Shown one piece after another: positions 12,619-24,354 of a DNA stretch of 64,000 bases. The position numbers and the translations under genes were made by a program. The notes beneath the pieces were generated by a model. That model saw nothing but the letters and a program-made list of their open reading frames with translations. It ran no database searches and was not told where the DNA came from. The stretch's first letter is position 1. Each line of letters begins with the position of its first letter. The stretch lies in assembly GCA_023898505.1 (NCBI GenBank), contig CP060226.1, positions 62,001 to 126,000 of the forward strand, given 5' to 3'. This DNA is from Candidatus Peribacteria bacterium (lineage in GTDB: Bacteria > Patescibacteriota > Gracilibacteria > BD1-5 > UBA6164).

Positions 12619-12828
12619 ATGAATTGTCATCCAGGAAATATGAAACTTTGCGGAGTCGTAACCCTTGGTCCTAAGGGACAAGTGGTGATTCCAAACGAAA
12701 TTCGTAAGGCATTACAGCTTCAACCGGGGGATAGTCTCGCTATGGTTCTCAAGGATAACAAGTATATCTGACTCGTGAGAAACGAAGATATGACAGATTT
12801 GATGCAATATGTTGAGGAAAATAAATAA
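12619..12828 (+). CDS. AbrB/MazE/SpoVT-type DNA-binding protein
   Basis: 69 residues from ATG 12619. The swapped-hairpin AbrB core is plain: VVTLGPKGQVVIPNEIRKAL followed by QPGDSLAMVLKDNKYIGLVR. Longer starts exist in frame, but they add a hydrophobic leader not found in the family. Single-domain AbrB proteins are transcriptional regulators or antitoxins. No toxin-like gene lies next to it; the following genes encode an efflux pair, so control of the efflux operon is possible but unproven. Confidence 0.85.
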
Positions 12829-12864
12829 ATATGATAGAATTTTATATATACTTATCTATATTTC

Positions 12865-14838
12865 ATGAAAACTATGAAACACTACTTGTATAGCTCAATT
12901 GTGTACATCGGATTTACTCTGATTTTGGTGGCTTGTTCGGATACTTCTGTACCCAAAGAAGTAACTATTGAGGAAGTCCAGAAACAAGACTTTTATGTAT
13001 CTGTGACAGATTACCAGGATTTTTGAAATAATTATGAGTTGCAAAAAGTAGGGAAACTCAGCTCTGCTCAAAATATATTGTTGACTTCAAAGGCAAATGG
13101 TACGATACGAGATGTCTTGGTGTATGCGGGTCAGAAAGTACAGAAGTGACAAGTGCTTGCAACACTGAGTGATACGGTTGCAAATTATGGTCTGAGTCTA
13201 GATAGGGCGAGAAATGGTCTTGAAAGAGCCCGTATCAATTATGATTCGACAAAAATCTCACTTGATAAACAGGTGTTTGATGCTGAGATAAATGTACAAA
13301 AACTTGAGAATAATTTAGAAGCACTAAAAAACGATACGAACCAGTCGATCAAGAAGGCAGAGATTGATCTCGAGAACTCTCAAGTGGGATATACAAACTC
13401 TAAAGCATCTCTCGATGTACAAAAAATAGATAACTCTATTTCCAAATCAGAACTCGATTATGAAAAAACACTCACGGCGAATAGTGAAACGATACAGGGG
13501 TATCGTACGACTATCAAAAAAGAGTACAACGCCTTAACTATTTTACTTACAGATGTCATCACTCTTGGGGATGAATTGTTTGGTGTCTGAGAGAGATACA
13601 AGGACGATGCAAAGGTATACAGAGACTATTTTGGTGGACGTAATACTTCTCAAAAGCAAACTACCTATAATGAGCTTTTGGCTCTCATGAATTATAAAAA
13701 CGGAGATTTTACTCGTATCAATGTTTCTAGTGATATGAGCGAAGATGATATTCTGACGAGTATTTCTCAGATTCTTGGGGGTTTTGAGCAAGTAAAAGAT
13801 TTTTTAAATAATCTCGAAACAACTCTCAATAACTCTATTGCGAGTGTCGATGTGTTTAGTGATACGACGATTTCTGGGTATGTCACAACAGTCGGGACCT
13901 ATACTACAAGTCTCCAGGCAAGCTATGCGACGATTATCAGTTTTGAATCAACGGTATCAAGCTTTTTACAAACTTATAAAGATACCGAAGTTTCCTTACA
14001 AAAACAAATAGAACTCCTAAAACAGGACAGAGAAATCCTCGTGAAATCTCTGGGGATTAGTGAGCTTGGAGCAGAAATCGGGTATGAGCGTACGATTATC
14101 GGAACAGATGATCAGATTAGTAGTCTTGACCTCCAGTTGCAGATTGCGAAAAATACCTACGACAATGCGATAAAAACTCGTAGTGTGAATCTGAGAAATC
14201 TACAAAATGCAATCAATGAAGCACAAATCGCCTATAATCAGGCAAAAAACGAATATGATAAGCTGACTATTACGTCTCCGATTGATGGAACTATCGGTTC
14301 GGTGATGCTTGATGTTGGTCAGGAAGTCACTGTGGGGACAAAGGCTTTTGAGATTTTAAATACTGGGACACCAGAAATCACCATTGCACTTTCTCTCCAA
14401 GAGCAATCGTTGGTTATGTCCGGAAATGAGGTCTATGTTCGTGTAGGAACGAAAAAATATACAGGAACGATTGTTTCAGTCTCTAGTATCGCGGATGCGA
14501 ATTTGCAGTATGAAACCACGATTATTATGAAAGAGTCATTTGCAACGCTTGGAGATATTGTAGATATTATGATCCCTGTAGGATCTGATGAAGTACTTGT
14601 ACCGATTAATATCGTCGATGTAAATGGTGCTGAGTGAGGAGAAGGCTATGTCTACTTTGTTGATGGTGTACAGATTAGCAAGATGAAGCTTCGTCTTGGA
14701 AATGTGTATGGTAATCAGGTAGAAGTATTGGCCTGTGTCAATGAAACAAAACTTCAAACGTGTGAAAATGAGTTGGTGATTACTTCTGATATCAGCCAAT
14801 TTGATCCGGAGAAGTATGTTTTGAAGATCAAAGAATAA
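12865..14838 (+). CDS. RND efflux periplasmic-adaptor-like lipoprotein (membrane fusion protein, HlyD type)
   Basis: 657 residues. The N-terminus is a lipoprotein signal with lipobox LVAC (Cys24), so the protein is tethered outside the membrane. A split biotinyl-lipoyl-like fold is visible: ILLTSKANGTIRDVLVYAG with GQKVQKGQVLATLSD (~72-103), and LTITSPIDGTIGSVMLDVG (~466-485). Between them lies an unusually long helical/coiled-coil hairpin (~105-450). The following gene is an RND transporter, so the two form an efflux system. In a lineage thought to lack a classical outer membrane, such an adaptor cannot dock a TolC channel in the normal way, and no TolC-like gene is present. Confidence 0.85.
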
Positions 14839-14860
14839 CTATGGTATTCTATAGTTTGGG

Positions 14861-14977
14861 TCATTCCTGCGCCGTGTCCCGTTTTATCGGGGAAGGCAGG
14901 AATCGATACAATGAAAAAATCCCCATAAAGATATAGATGATTATTATTAACAGATTCCTGCTTTCGTAGGAATGACA
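14861..14977. repeat. Two palindromic repeats of the CATTCCTGC family
   Basis: The gap between the adaptor and transporter genes holds TCATTCCTGCGCCGTGTCCC continuing to GGCAGGAATC (14861-14905), and a second hairpin ATTCCTGC...GTAGGAATGAC (14953-14977). The first is nearly the same as the reverse complement of 45427-45472 inside rlmD. They are probably non-autonomous mobile hairpins. Confidence 0.75.
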
Positions 14978-14988
14978 ACGTATAACTT

Positions 14989-17900
14989 ATGAAAACAAAT
15001 TTCTTCAATTTCTGGGTTCGCAATACGAAAACAAGCTTCTTGTTTATCGCACTCATTGTTTTTGCGGGGTTATTTTCTCTTATGACTATCCCAAAAGAAT
15101 CGAGTCCAGATATCAAGTTCGGGATTATCTCGATCACGACTGCCTATCCTGGTGTAAATCCAGAGGATATTGATAGTTTGATTACGGAAAAAGTAGAGCG
15201 TGAAATAGAAAATCTTGATGGGATTAAAAAGATTACTTCTACTTCAAGTGTCGGGTTTTCAAATACTACGGTAGAACTCTATAATGGGGTAAACACGAGA
15301 GAGGTACTAACAGATATCAAAGATAAAATCGATAATCTTGATCTCCCAGAGGACGCGCTTGATCCATCGGTTGTTGAGGTGAGTTCAAATAATGAACTCA
15401 TGTTTGAAGTACTGTTATATGGAGATGCTGAGGAGTATGATAACTTCTCACTCATGACAAAAGCAAAGCGTATACAAAACAAACTTGAAGGAAAATATGG
15501 AATTACGAGTATTGATATCGGGGGATTAGATAACCGTAACTGGTCAAATGCCTCGAGTAGTGCTTCAGATTATAAGATTAAAGTTCTCTTGGATAAACAA
15601 AAAGTAGAACTCCTTGGTCTTTCTATTCATGGAGTAGCTTCACAGATTCAAGCTTTTAATAAAAATACTCCAATAGGAAACTTCCGAGTAGGGGACTTGA
15701 ATTATGATTTCCGTTTTGATGGAGAATTGACAAATATCGAAGAACTCAAACAGGTAGTGATTCGCGATACCGGTACTTCAAAAATCCTGCTTTCAGATAT
15801 TGCGACGATTACTCGTGAGTATGCTGATACCAAAGTTCGTAGACTTGGGTTTTATAATGAAACTGGCTATAACTATGTTTCTCTCATCTTTAACAAAAAA
15901 AATGGGGCAAATATCTTTAGTGTTGCAGATGAAGCCAAGGCGGGATTAGAACAATTATTACATGCAGAAGAGTTTCAAGGTTTGGGAGTAAAATACTCAA
16001 AGGATATGTCAGAGCTGATTATCGAGGACTATAAAAATCTCGGGCAAACATGAGTAACAACACTGATACTTGTGTTTTTCACGATACTCTTTTTTGTGGG
16101 AATAAGAGAAAGTATTATCGCTTCACTTCTCTTGCCTCTCGCTTTTTTGATTACCTTTATCACGCTCGATACACTTGGATATAGTCTCAACTTCTTGACC
16201 AATTTCTCACTGGTACTTACTCTCTGAATTGCTATCGATACGGTGATTGTTATCGTCGAGTGAGCTAATGAGCGTATGAAACTAGGCTATCATCGTACCT
16301 CTGCGATTCTCATTGCGATTCGTGATTTTAAGGCTCCGCTTATCAGTGGTACTATGACGACACTGGTGGCGTTTTTGCCGATGATGTTTCTCCCAGGGGT
16401 GGTGGGGAAATTTCTCGCATATATCCCGATTACCGTCTTTACGACACTTCTTGCAGCCCTCTTTTTGTCACTAACACTGAGCTCTGCACTCTTTGTAAAA
16501 CTTGCAAAACACTACGGATTTTATCGTAGAGATAAAAAAGTCGAATCAAAACTGTCTCTCAAAGATAGAGAACAATTAGAAATCGATAGAGAGGGAAAAC
16601 TAGAAAAACCAGCAGAAGAGTATACACTCAGAGAAAAACTCCTCTATCAGCTAGAGTCACTCTACTCCGCACTTTTACATGGGACTATGTATAACAAGAA
16701 GAGGATTTTAGCCTTTGTATTTGCTCCGCTGCTTATACTTATCCTCACCTTTGTATTTTTAGCTCCTCGTATCGGTTTTACACTCTTTCCAAACACGGAT
16801 GAAGGGGTGATAAATATCGACATAGCCTCTCGTCCTGGATCAGATGAAGATGTATTGACGCAATATCTTACCACTATCGATGCGGCAGTATCGAAGTATG
16901 AAGAACTCAAGGTATACTATACGACGATTTCGGGTAATAGTTTGACGGTGTATATTGATCTCATTGATAAGCTTGAGCGTCAGGATAGAGGTATGAGAGA
17001 CGTATTTGCAATAGAAAAAATGATATCAGCAGATCTCGATACGCTTCGCTCATACGGACTTGAAGTAGAAGTGGGGACACTGAAAAACGGTCCTCCATCA
17101 GGGAAACCTGTAGGGATTAAGCTCATAGCTGACAGTGCACAGGATTTTGATACCTTGAAACAAGTATCTCATGTTTTTAAAGAAGAGCTTCGTACTATAC
17201 CATGAGCAAAAAATGTAGGGACAAGTTCAAGTGAAACTCCTGGACAATTTGTGTTTCAGTTTAATCGTCCAAAGCTTTCGTATCTGTGATTGACGCCAAA
17301 TGATATCCTCGGAGAAGTGTACTACTACACCAACGGTCTCAAAGCTGGAAGTATTAACTCTGACTATGAGGACAATGAAATCGTTCTCAGCTTTGCACAG
17401 TTTGATGAGTATTTGAGTCCTCGAGATATCGAAGACTTGGTGGTAAATACGAAGATAGGAAAACTACGTGTTGGAGATTTTTCTTCTGTACAGTTTTTAG
17501 AATCTGTTTCAGCGATCACGAGGGAAGATGGCAAGATTATTATCCGTGTTGAGAGTGATGTCGAGAGTGACTACCTCCCAACGCAGATACAACCAGCGCT
17601 TGAAGCCTTTGCAGAGCAGTATGAATATCCAGAAGGGGTGAGTTTTTCTGCTGGTGGTGAGACTGATGAAAATGCCGATCTTATACTCTCAACCATCAAA
17701 TCGTTTGTGATTGCTATATTTCTCATTTTTTCTATCCTCGTATTTCAGTTTAACTCCTACTTACAACCACTGATTGTTCTCTATAGTGTTGTTTTGGCAC
17801 TTCTTGGTGTAAATATCGGACTCTTTGTGACAGGGAATCCATACTCTATGCCATTTGGGATTGGGTTTATTGCCCTTACTGGAGTCGTGGTAAATGATGC

Positions 17901-18201
17901 GATTATCCTCATCGATAGGATGAATAAGACGATAAAAAATGCTGAAAGACACAGTAAGAAACCACTCAAATACGAAGACTATGTAGAGCAGGTGATCGTC
18001 GCAGCAAAGAGTCGTTTGCAGCCGGTTATTGTGACTACACTTACCACCGTGTTTGGTGTTTTGCCGCTTGCGATGCAAGATGAGTTCTGGGCAGGACTTG
18101 GATACACGATAGTTTTTGGTCTTTTTGTCGGATCGTTTATGACGCTTATGGTTATCCCGATGCTGTATAAGAGTTTAGTGTTAAAGACAGTGGTGAAATA
18201 A
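14989..18201 (+). CDS. RND-family efflux transporter (AcrB/HAE1-like)
   Basis: 1070 residues, the normal length for the family. An N-terminal TM helix (~15-33) is followed by the porter segment PKESSPDIKFGIISITTAYPG..EDIDSLITEKVE, a hallmark of RND pumps, then six membrane spans, a second porter half and six more spans. The proton-relay region of TM4 reads GIAIDTVIVIVEG (Asp417) and its counterpart in TM10 GVVVNDAIILID (Asp970). It is probably cotranscribed with the adaptor, from which it is separated by 150 bases of inserted repeats. Substrates cannot be predicted. Confidence 0.9.
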
Positions 18202-18225
18202 GTATTTGTGTAATTTGAGTATAAT

Positions 18226-18612
18226 ATGTGAATGCGTGTTCCAAATTGTTCATTAATTGATGAGAGGAATGTATTAGGTAAAAGACTTTTGATATGAAAT
18301 CCTTTTTGACGAACATTTAGGGGATCTGCTTGGTGTGGTTTTAAAGGAAGTATAGATTCAGGATATTCGTATTTACAGGCAATAATAATCTGAGCTAAAA
18401 GAGAAATACAGGCAGAGTTAAGGTCTGAGTGAGAATTTTGTCCTCATGAAAATGATGAAATTCAAAGATATATAGATAGGTATCCGTGAGGAGTATACTT
18501 TATCAAAGAGGGAGATACGATAGAGGTATATGTTTGTGATTCACTATCTGAGTGAGGTTTTTGAGGGTGAGACGATTCTACAGGGGACGATGTATTTGGA
18601 ATTTTGTGATAA
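18226..18612 (+). CDS. Small hypothetical protein ending UGA-UAA
   Basis: 128 residues from ATG 18226, 24 bases after the transporter. About half of its glycines (10 of 21) are UGA, and the last sense codon is UGA immediately before the TAA stop. It has several Cys and aromatic residues (CGFKGSIDSGYSYLQ, PGGVYFIKEGDTIEVYVCD) and a Gly/Asp-rich C-terminus. No membrane segment or known motif is seen. I do not recognise the family. Confidence 0.6.
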
Positions 18613-18627
18613 AAACGCGAAAATAAT

Positions 18628-18657
18628 TTGACATTATATATTTTTCAGTTATATAGA
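18628..18657 (+). promoter_or_regulatory. Sigma70-type promoter for the 18684 gene
   Basis: TTGACA (18628-18633), an 18-base spacer and TATAGA (18652-18657) lie 27 bases before ATG 18684. Match to the bacterial consensus is good. Confidence 0.6.
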
Positions 18658-18683
18658 ATATATTATTCTTAAAATATTATGTT

Positions 18684-18905
18684 ATGGCTATGAATTGAGG
18701 TAGTGAGTGAGATTTTGGGATGACTCCTGAACAATTAGAACAGTGTGTTAGAAGGATAGAAATAGATTGAGTTCCTACCAAGGTAACTGAGCTTTCACCA
18801 GAAGACCTTGAAGAGGCAGACCAAAGTTTACTTTTTGATGCTGCTGTTAGTGAGATGGTTGAAAGATGAGCCTTGGAGGTACATTATTTTATGCCTGCAG
18901 AATAA
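18684..18905 (+). CDS. Small acidic hypothetical protein
   Basis: 73 residues from ATG 18684; four of six glycines are UGA. It is strongly acidic and helical (TPEQLEQCVRRIEID, SPEDLEEADQSLLFDAAVSE) with no membrane segment. A good promoter lies upstream and a terminator follows, so it is a stand-alone unit. Function unknown. Confidence 0.6.
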
Positions 18906-18915
18906 AGAAAACAAT

Positions 18916-18950
18916 AAAAAATCCAGCAACTAACCTTGCTGGATTTTTTT
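18916..18950. terminator. Bidirectional terminator between convergent genes
   Basis: AAAAAATCCAGCA and TGCTGGATTTTTT form the stem. It serves the small gene on the left and the DHH gene on the right; the TAG stop of the DHH gene (18930-18932) is in its loop. Confidence 0.8.
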
Positions 18951-19976
18951 GAGTATTTGTTCTTTCACTCTTTCCAATTCCTCCATCTCTTTTTCTGTGT
19001 CATACTTCACCGAAAAACCTGCAGCGAGCTTGTGTCCTCCTCCTCAAAAACTCTGACAAAGTTCAGAAACATCGAAACTATTACTACGAAGACTCGCCTT
19101 TATCTTGCCATCAGGGAGGGGATAGAGGAGAAAACAGACTTCCATCCCTTCTAGATTTGCGAGAAACTCATTGATAAGTCCAGATACGTCGACATCCGAC
19201 GTTTCTGTGGCGGCAAACATCTCACTGGTAATGATTGACCAGTAGATATATGTATCCCCCTCTCTTTTGGAAGGAGAGGGTTGGGGAGAGGTCATGTATT
19301 GTTCTCGTTCTAAGTTCCTGAGCACCTCTCCCCAGAGTTTTGATTTATAGAATTCTTTTTTCTTGTAAAACTCAAACATCGGAAGTCGAAAATCAGCATC
19401 GTTATCAAGGAGTTTTGCCCCCGTACGGAGAGTGTCTCCAGTGGTATTGGCATTGTAATAGATATTGGTGTCCGTGAGAAGCCCCGTCGTAAGAAGGGTG
19501 GCTATCTGTCTATCTACGTATTGCTCCAACCCAAGAGTTTCGATGATATGCCACACAATCTCACAGGTAGAAGAAGCATCTGTATTGATGAGGTTGAGTT
19601 TTCCAAATCCTGGATTGGAGATGTGGTGGTCGATGACGACAAACTCTGTGTTTGCAAAGGTCTTTTCATACTGACGGTACTGATTTCCGAGTTGATCGAT
19701 ACTGGAGGCATCGAAACTGATGATGAGATCTGGTTGAAACTTTTTTATATCAAGGTCAGGTTCGATGATGTGACTAGAGTTCAGGAAACCAAACGATTCT
19801 GGAGGCAGTTCATCATTGGTGGCTTTTAGGGTATATCCTCCGATATTTTTGAGTATTCTATAAAAACCAGCGAGGCTTCCAAATGCATCGGGATCCATAC
19901 GGATATGATTGATAAGCAAGATGCGTTTTGCTTTGATGAGGAGTTTTCAGAAGTTGAGGATGTCTTGTTTGTTCAT
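18930..19976 (-). CDS. DHH/DHHA1 phosphoesterase, NrnA-like (nanoRNase / pAp phosphatase)
   Basis: 348 residues from ATG 19976. The N-terminal DHH domain shows ILLINHIRMDPDAFGS, LIISFDAS and VVIDHHISNPGFG (the DHH motif), which bind the two catalytic metals; the C-terminal DHHA1 domain ends in GGGGHKLAAGF. The first Gly of that invariant run is encoded by UGA at 19044-19046. The family degrades short oligoribonucleotides and pAp. Residues ~227-240 (TSPQPSPSKREGD) are an in-frame palindromic repeat insertion (19256-19296) of the same family as in ligA; the flanking sequence continues the normal fold. Confidence 0.9.
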
Positions 19977-20006
19977 AGGGAAGGGTATGGAGAATTAGAA
20001 GTGTGC

Positions 20007-20030
20007 GTCATTCCTGCGAAGGCAGGAATC
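20007..20030. repeat. CATTCCTGCGAAGGCAGGAATC hairpin
   Basis: A minimal copy of the CATTCCTGC palindrome just upstream of the DHH gene start. It is the shortest form of the family, without the internal sequence seen at 20105-20189. Confidence 0.7.
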
Positions 20031-20104
20031 TATACTGTAAATACCATATTGTTTTATACTATTTTATCAAATTGATATTAAGGAAAAGTATGAAAAACTA
20101 TCTT

Positions 20105-20189
20105 ATAGATTCCTGTACCCCAAGAGTATTGGTTCGAGCAATGGTTCATAAACTCACCAAGTCTCACTGGCACCTTCGCAGGAATGACG
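20105..20189. repeat. 85-base repeat element, inverted near-identical copy at 50505-50590
   Basis: The stretch from TATAGATTCCTG to CGCAGGAATGAC is, apart from one base, the reverse complement of the segment between groES and groEL. It is bounded by the ATTCCTG/CAGGAAT inverted ends of the hairpin family, with an internal TTGGTTCGAGCAATGG part. Its size and the conservation between loci suggest recent movement. Confidence 0.85.
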
Positions 20190-21054
20190 TAAAGAGGGGG
20201 GGGAATTACCACAATAAAAAAACTCGAGTATATTGGGTAATATTGACTCGAGTTATATATGTCTGACTTCACTTCCTAGACATATATACGTTTGTTTTTT
20301 TATTGTCTAGGGGAAGAAAGATCGTGTTTTGAAAAATAACCTTATTTTTCGGTGAGATACTGTAGTGATTTCCGAAGAAACATCGTTGATATCTCAAAAT
20401 TAATCCTCCATTGGGTAATTTTTTAAAAGCGATTTCACCATGCTTTTTTATTTTTATTTTGTGTTAACGTTGTTGTTAACTATTTTTTTGTAGTATGGTG
20501 TTTAGTTATATTCACAGAACTATTGAGGATTCTGAATCGAGTTCAGAATGACAACGAGAAATCAATCACTCTGTGAATATAACTAACCTTCCATATTTTT
20601 GTTTTTATTTTATTGTTCCTTATAAATAAGGATTTTTTATGAGGAGTTCTCACTAGGTTCTGTGAGTTCCATTCTTTGGAAGAATAATTTTTTTAACGAA
20701 CCGTAAGTTAGAAATGTAACTTACAACTCTATTATATCCCTTTTTAAAAAATAGCTCTAGTTTTTCAGGTTGACACAATACAAAGATATGGATATAGAAA
20801 AATATAAAGTAGATATTATCTCTTAAAATAGGGAAGAGAATAAATATATATATTTTTTATTTTTTGTCCTAAAATGTATAGAAATACTGATAAAAATTCT
20901 ATCAATACTTTGAAAAAACAGGTCTCATTGTTTCAAAAAGTTGTACAAGCAAAATAGTCCTCCTATGATTGTGAAAAAGTTGTGAAAAGATTTCACTTCT
21001 GTCTGAAAAAGATTATACTCGACGGATAAGACTTTAGTAGCTAATTTTTTATTA
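20190..21054. other. 865-base intergenic region filled with hairpins
   Basis: No convincing gene is seen. Hairpins lie at 20221-20254 (AACTCGAGT arms), 20255-20287 (ATATATGTCT arms), 20463-20480 (GTTAAC arms), 20502-20586 (16-base perfect arms TTAGTTATATTCACAG, enclosing a second hairpin at 20529-20549), 20622-20638 (TCCTTAT arms), 20643-20670 (GGAGTTCTCA arms) and 20707-20728 (GTAAGTT arms). I looked for tmRNA, RNase P, SRP and 6S signatures and found none. It could hold an unrecognised structured RNA or a graveyard of small palindromic elements. Confidence 0.5.
20770..20798 (+). promoter_or_regulatory. Consensus-like promoter upstream of the pilin-like gene
   Basis: TTGACA (20770-20775), a 17-base spacer and TATAGA (20793-20798). 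The first gene downstream starts at 21055, so a transcript from here would have a leader of about 250 bases. A second possible -10 box, TATACT, lies near 21014. Confidence 0.5.
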
Positions 21055-21939
21055 ATGGAGGAAAATAAAAAATGATTTACTCTTGTCGAAGTGATGACCG
21101 TGGTGATTATCCTCTCGGTGTTATCTTCGATAGCTTTTTTGTCGTTGCAAGGATATGTCCGTGACTCTAGAGATTCTGTTCGCGCTATGGATGTAAAGAC
21201 TATGGCAACATCTTTGGATTTATTTGATCTGCAAACTGGTTTTTTCCCGACTCCGACAGATGCGGTACCAATATCGTTTTCTGGTCAGACGGCTTGGTTA
21301 CAGGGGACATTTGGAGAATCAGTATTTCGTAATGTAGAGCGACTCAGTTTTATCCCTCTTGACCCACTGACAGAGCAACCATATGCCTACTCTACTACGA
21401 GTAATCGTTTTTCGTATGAACTTGGATGAATATATGAAGGAGGACAATTGGCGGTAAATCCTCTCGTTTCTCAGGCGCAAGCATCGGGGGAGAGGGAAGC
21501 ATATGCTTTTACAGAAGGGAACTATAATGGAGCATTTGTAGGAATTGATGACGGAGACCAGAGAATTATCTTGGCAAGTCCGACGATTTTTTCTACAGAC
21601 TTAGAGGAAACAGATTTCTTGAAATTATTTCAAGCGGGGAAGATCGTGATGGAAAATGAAAAGAATCTTCCATGAAACTATGTCTGATACGGGCTAGAGC
21701 TAGAAGCAGGAAAGGATGAGTGGAGTCTCTGAGATCCTATTTTCTTTTCTGGTGATATCAAAGAACTGAGAAAGAAGGCTCTTGAAGTACTTTCGGATAT
21801 TCAAACAACCTATGCAGGAGTCGATGTGTCTCATAATAATTACCTAGCAGAGATTATGGGAGCAGAAGTGGATATCGAAAATCCAAGCTATGAAGCTCTC
21901 CGTATTGCGAGTAAATATTTATTTATAAATGGTCAGTAG
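21055..21939 (+). CDS. Type IV pilin-like protein (prepilin signal)
   Basis: 294 residues from ATG 21055. The N-terminus MEENKKG/FTLVEVMTVVII is a class III prepilin signal: Gly at -1, Phe at +1 and Glu at +5, then a hydrophobic helix. The -1 glycine is encoded by UGA (21073-21075). The C-terminal globular part begins DSVRAMDVKTMATSLDLFD, similar to type II secretion pseudopilins. It probably uses a PilB/PilC assembly system encoded elsewhere; two PilT genes and another pilin-like gene are in the window. Confidence 0.85.
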
Positions 21940-21947
21940 TTTATTTT

Positions 21948-24134
21948 ATGATGTTTAGATGAGATATGGAAGAGAGAACTCGATTTTTTTTATCCCTTCC
22001 GATAGAAACGTGAAAAAAGGAGCATATTCCAGAGTTGCAATCAATTATACAATTTCATAGTGACCTATACTATAATAAGGAACAACCAATCATCAGTGAT
22101 TATGAGTATGATGTGTTGTTTAAAAAGCTACAAGAGCTAGAAGAGCGCTATGATGTAGCGGAAAAAATAACGATGTCTGTCGGTGCAGAACTGAAAGAAT
22201 CAAGTTTTCAAAAAGTTCGTCATAGTCGTCCGATGATTAGTCTCGACAACACTTACAATGAGGAAGAATTGAAAGATTTTGATGGGAGAGTAAGGAAGTT
22301 GATAACCTCACCCCCAACCCCTCTCCTTATAAGAGAGGGGAGTATATCTTATACCATCGAGTTTAAGTTTGATGGTTTGGGAGTTGAACTCATCTATAAA
22401 GATGGAAAACTTGTGCAGGGAATTACTCGTGGAAACGGTGTTGAGGGGGAGGATATCACTGAAAATGTAAAACAGATAGCAAATATTCCCAAGACGATAC
22501 CCTACACGGATACTTTGGAAGTTCGAGGGGAAGTAATTATGCCGATTTCAGCATTTACCAAGCTCAATGAACAGAGAAAAAATTCCGGAGAGTCACTCTT
22601 TGCAAATCCGAGAAATGCTGCGAGTGGAAGCCTGCGTCAGCTTGATACACGAGTAACAAAATCAAGAAATCTCCAGTTTTTTGGCTATGATTTAGCAAAC
22701 AATGAAGCATTTGCAAGTAAAGAAGGAGTAAAAACCTATCATGACTTGATACAGCATATTGATAGACTTGGTTTTGCCACATCGAGTTATTTTCATGTGT
22801 GTGAGGATATAGAAGAAGTGATTCATCAGATCGATGTGTTTGGCGATATGAAGAAGCGTATAGATTTTGAAATCGATGGACTCGTTATAAAGGCGAATCA
22901 TTTATCTGTTTGGTCAGCAGTAGGATCAACCGAGCATCATCCTCGTTATGCCATTGCTTATAAATTTCCAGCGGAGATCCTGACAACCGAGCTTCTCGAT
23001 GTCGAACATAGTATTGGAAGAACGGGGACGATTACCCCGGTAGCACACCTCCATCCGATCAATATCTGAGGAGTGGTAGTAAAACGCGCAACACTCCATA
23101 ATTATGAAGAGATAGAAAAACTCGGGCTCAGGATAGGGGATACTGTATTTATCAAGCGTGCGGGCGAGGTAATTCCAAAAGTGATATCTGTGGCACTCAA
23201 AGGTTTTCCTGAAAAGGTACGAGATATCACAGTGCCAGAAAACTGTCCGAGTTGTAGCACAAAAATAGTAAAAGATGAAGACAAGGTTCGCTACTATTGT
23301 CCGAATCATCGAGCATGTTCAGCGCAAATCAAAGAACAACTTGCCTATACAGTTGGGAAACAGGGGCTCAATATCGATGGATTTGGAGAAAAGCAAGTTG
23401 CTCTCTTTTTTGAACTTGGGTTTATTCGTGATATGAGTGATATCTTTCACTTGGATGAGAAAAAAGATGAGATCCTTCAGTTGGAAGGGTTCAAAGAAAA
23501 ATCAGTAGCTAACCTCCTTATTGCGATTGAAAAAGCGAGGACTATCGATATAGCGACTCTTTTAACTGCTCTCGGGATACCAGGAGTGGGAAAAAAGACA
23601 GCCAAGACTTTGGCGAAGTTTTTGGCGACTTTTTCAACGACAGAGGAAAAAAATACTGCCTCACCTTTAGATCCTCTACTTCGCTCTAACTTCGAAGATA
23701 GTCGTGCAAGTACTCCTGTCTCAGTTATACTTACAGGAGAGGAGGATATAGTTGAAGAATTAGAGAATTTACAGGATATCGGTCCAGAGATTGCTCGAAG
23801 CGTAGTGGAGTATTTTTGAGATCCGTATAATAGGGAAGTGTTAGGAAGATTGTTGGAAGAATTAGACATAACCTCTCTTTCGACTCGTCTCCCACAATGA
23901 GAGGGAAGTTTCATGTGAAAAAAAGTATGTATTACGGGAAGTTTTGATGGTTATACCCGAGATGCACTCGTGAAAGAACTTGAAGAAGTGGGAGGAGAGT
24001 TTGTCTCTAGCGTCTCAAAAAATACAGATTTCTTACTCGCGGGAGAAAAGGCCGGAAGTAAATTGGCAAAGGCACAAAGTCTCTCCATACCAGTACTCAG
24101 TTTAGACGATTTTCTTGAGAAACTTGCCAGCTAA
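21948..24134 (+). CDS. ligA: NAD-dependent DNA ligase LigA
   Basis: 728 residues from ATG 21948, eight bases after the pilin stop. Parts in order: Ia domain with YYNKEQPIISDYEYD; adenylation site KFDG with Lys140; OB fold; four-Cys zinc site (CPSC...CPNHRAC); helix-hairpin-helix region; and a C-terminal BRCT domain (GKKVCITGSFDGYTRDALVK). It seals nicks using NAD+. An in-frame repeat (22306-22343) inserts TSPPTPLLIREGS at ~121-133, just before the catalytic Lys, which explains its late position. A second extra stretch (~573-600, ASPLDPLLRSNFEDSRAST) lies between helix-hairpin-helix motifs and may also be an insertion. Confidence 0.95.
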
Positions 24135-24179
24135 AAAGATTTGATTTTTGTATTTTTTTCTTTACACTACCCGAGCTTT

Positions 24180-24225
24180 TTTCGGATTCATAGCTTCCCG
24201 AGGTGTCGGGACTAGAACACTCGCT
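24180..24225 (+). pseudogene. 5' fragment of a duplicated tRNA-Lys with a hairpin in the D-loop
   Basis: TTTCGGATTCATAGCT repeats the start of the functional tRNA-Lys (24273-24288). It is followed by a TCCCGAGGTGTCGGGA palindrome and then TAGAACACTCGC, close to TAGAGCACTCGC of the real tRNA. The anticodon and 3' half are missing. It reads as a tRNA copy broken by a small palindrome. Confidence 0.5.
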
Positions 24226-24276
24226 GAGGCAAGTGCTTCAGGGGTGTCTTTGATTACTTGGTCGATTTGTTATTTC

Positions 24277-24352
24277 GGATTCATAGCTCAGTTGGTAGAG
24301 CACTCGCCTCTTAAGCGATAGGTCCCGGGTTCGAGCCCCGGTGGATCCACCA
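24277..24352 (+). tRNA. tRNA-Lys (anticodon CUU)
   Basis: A full cloverleaf: acceptor GGATTCA with TGGATCC (one G-T pair), D stem GCTC/GAGC, anticodon loop CTCTTAA with CTT at positions 34-36, T arm CCGGG TTCGAGC CCCGG, discriminator A, and CCA encoded at 24350-24352. The outermost pair of the anticodon stem is a mismatch. It reads AAG codons. Confidence 0.9.
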
Positions 24353-24354
24353 TT

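Noticed and set aside
14861..14977. Terminator between adaptor and RND transporter genes
   Set aside because: The hairpins lack a T-run and belong to the dispersed CATTCCTGC repeat family, so operon transcription is probably continuous.
20003..20266. 87-codon frame in the repeat region
   Set aside because: It is built from the palindromic element, and the inverted copy at 50505 gives a different frame; no sign of protein selection.
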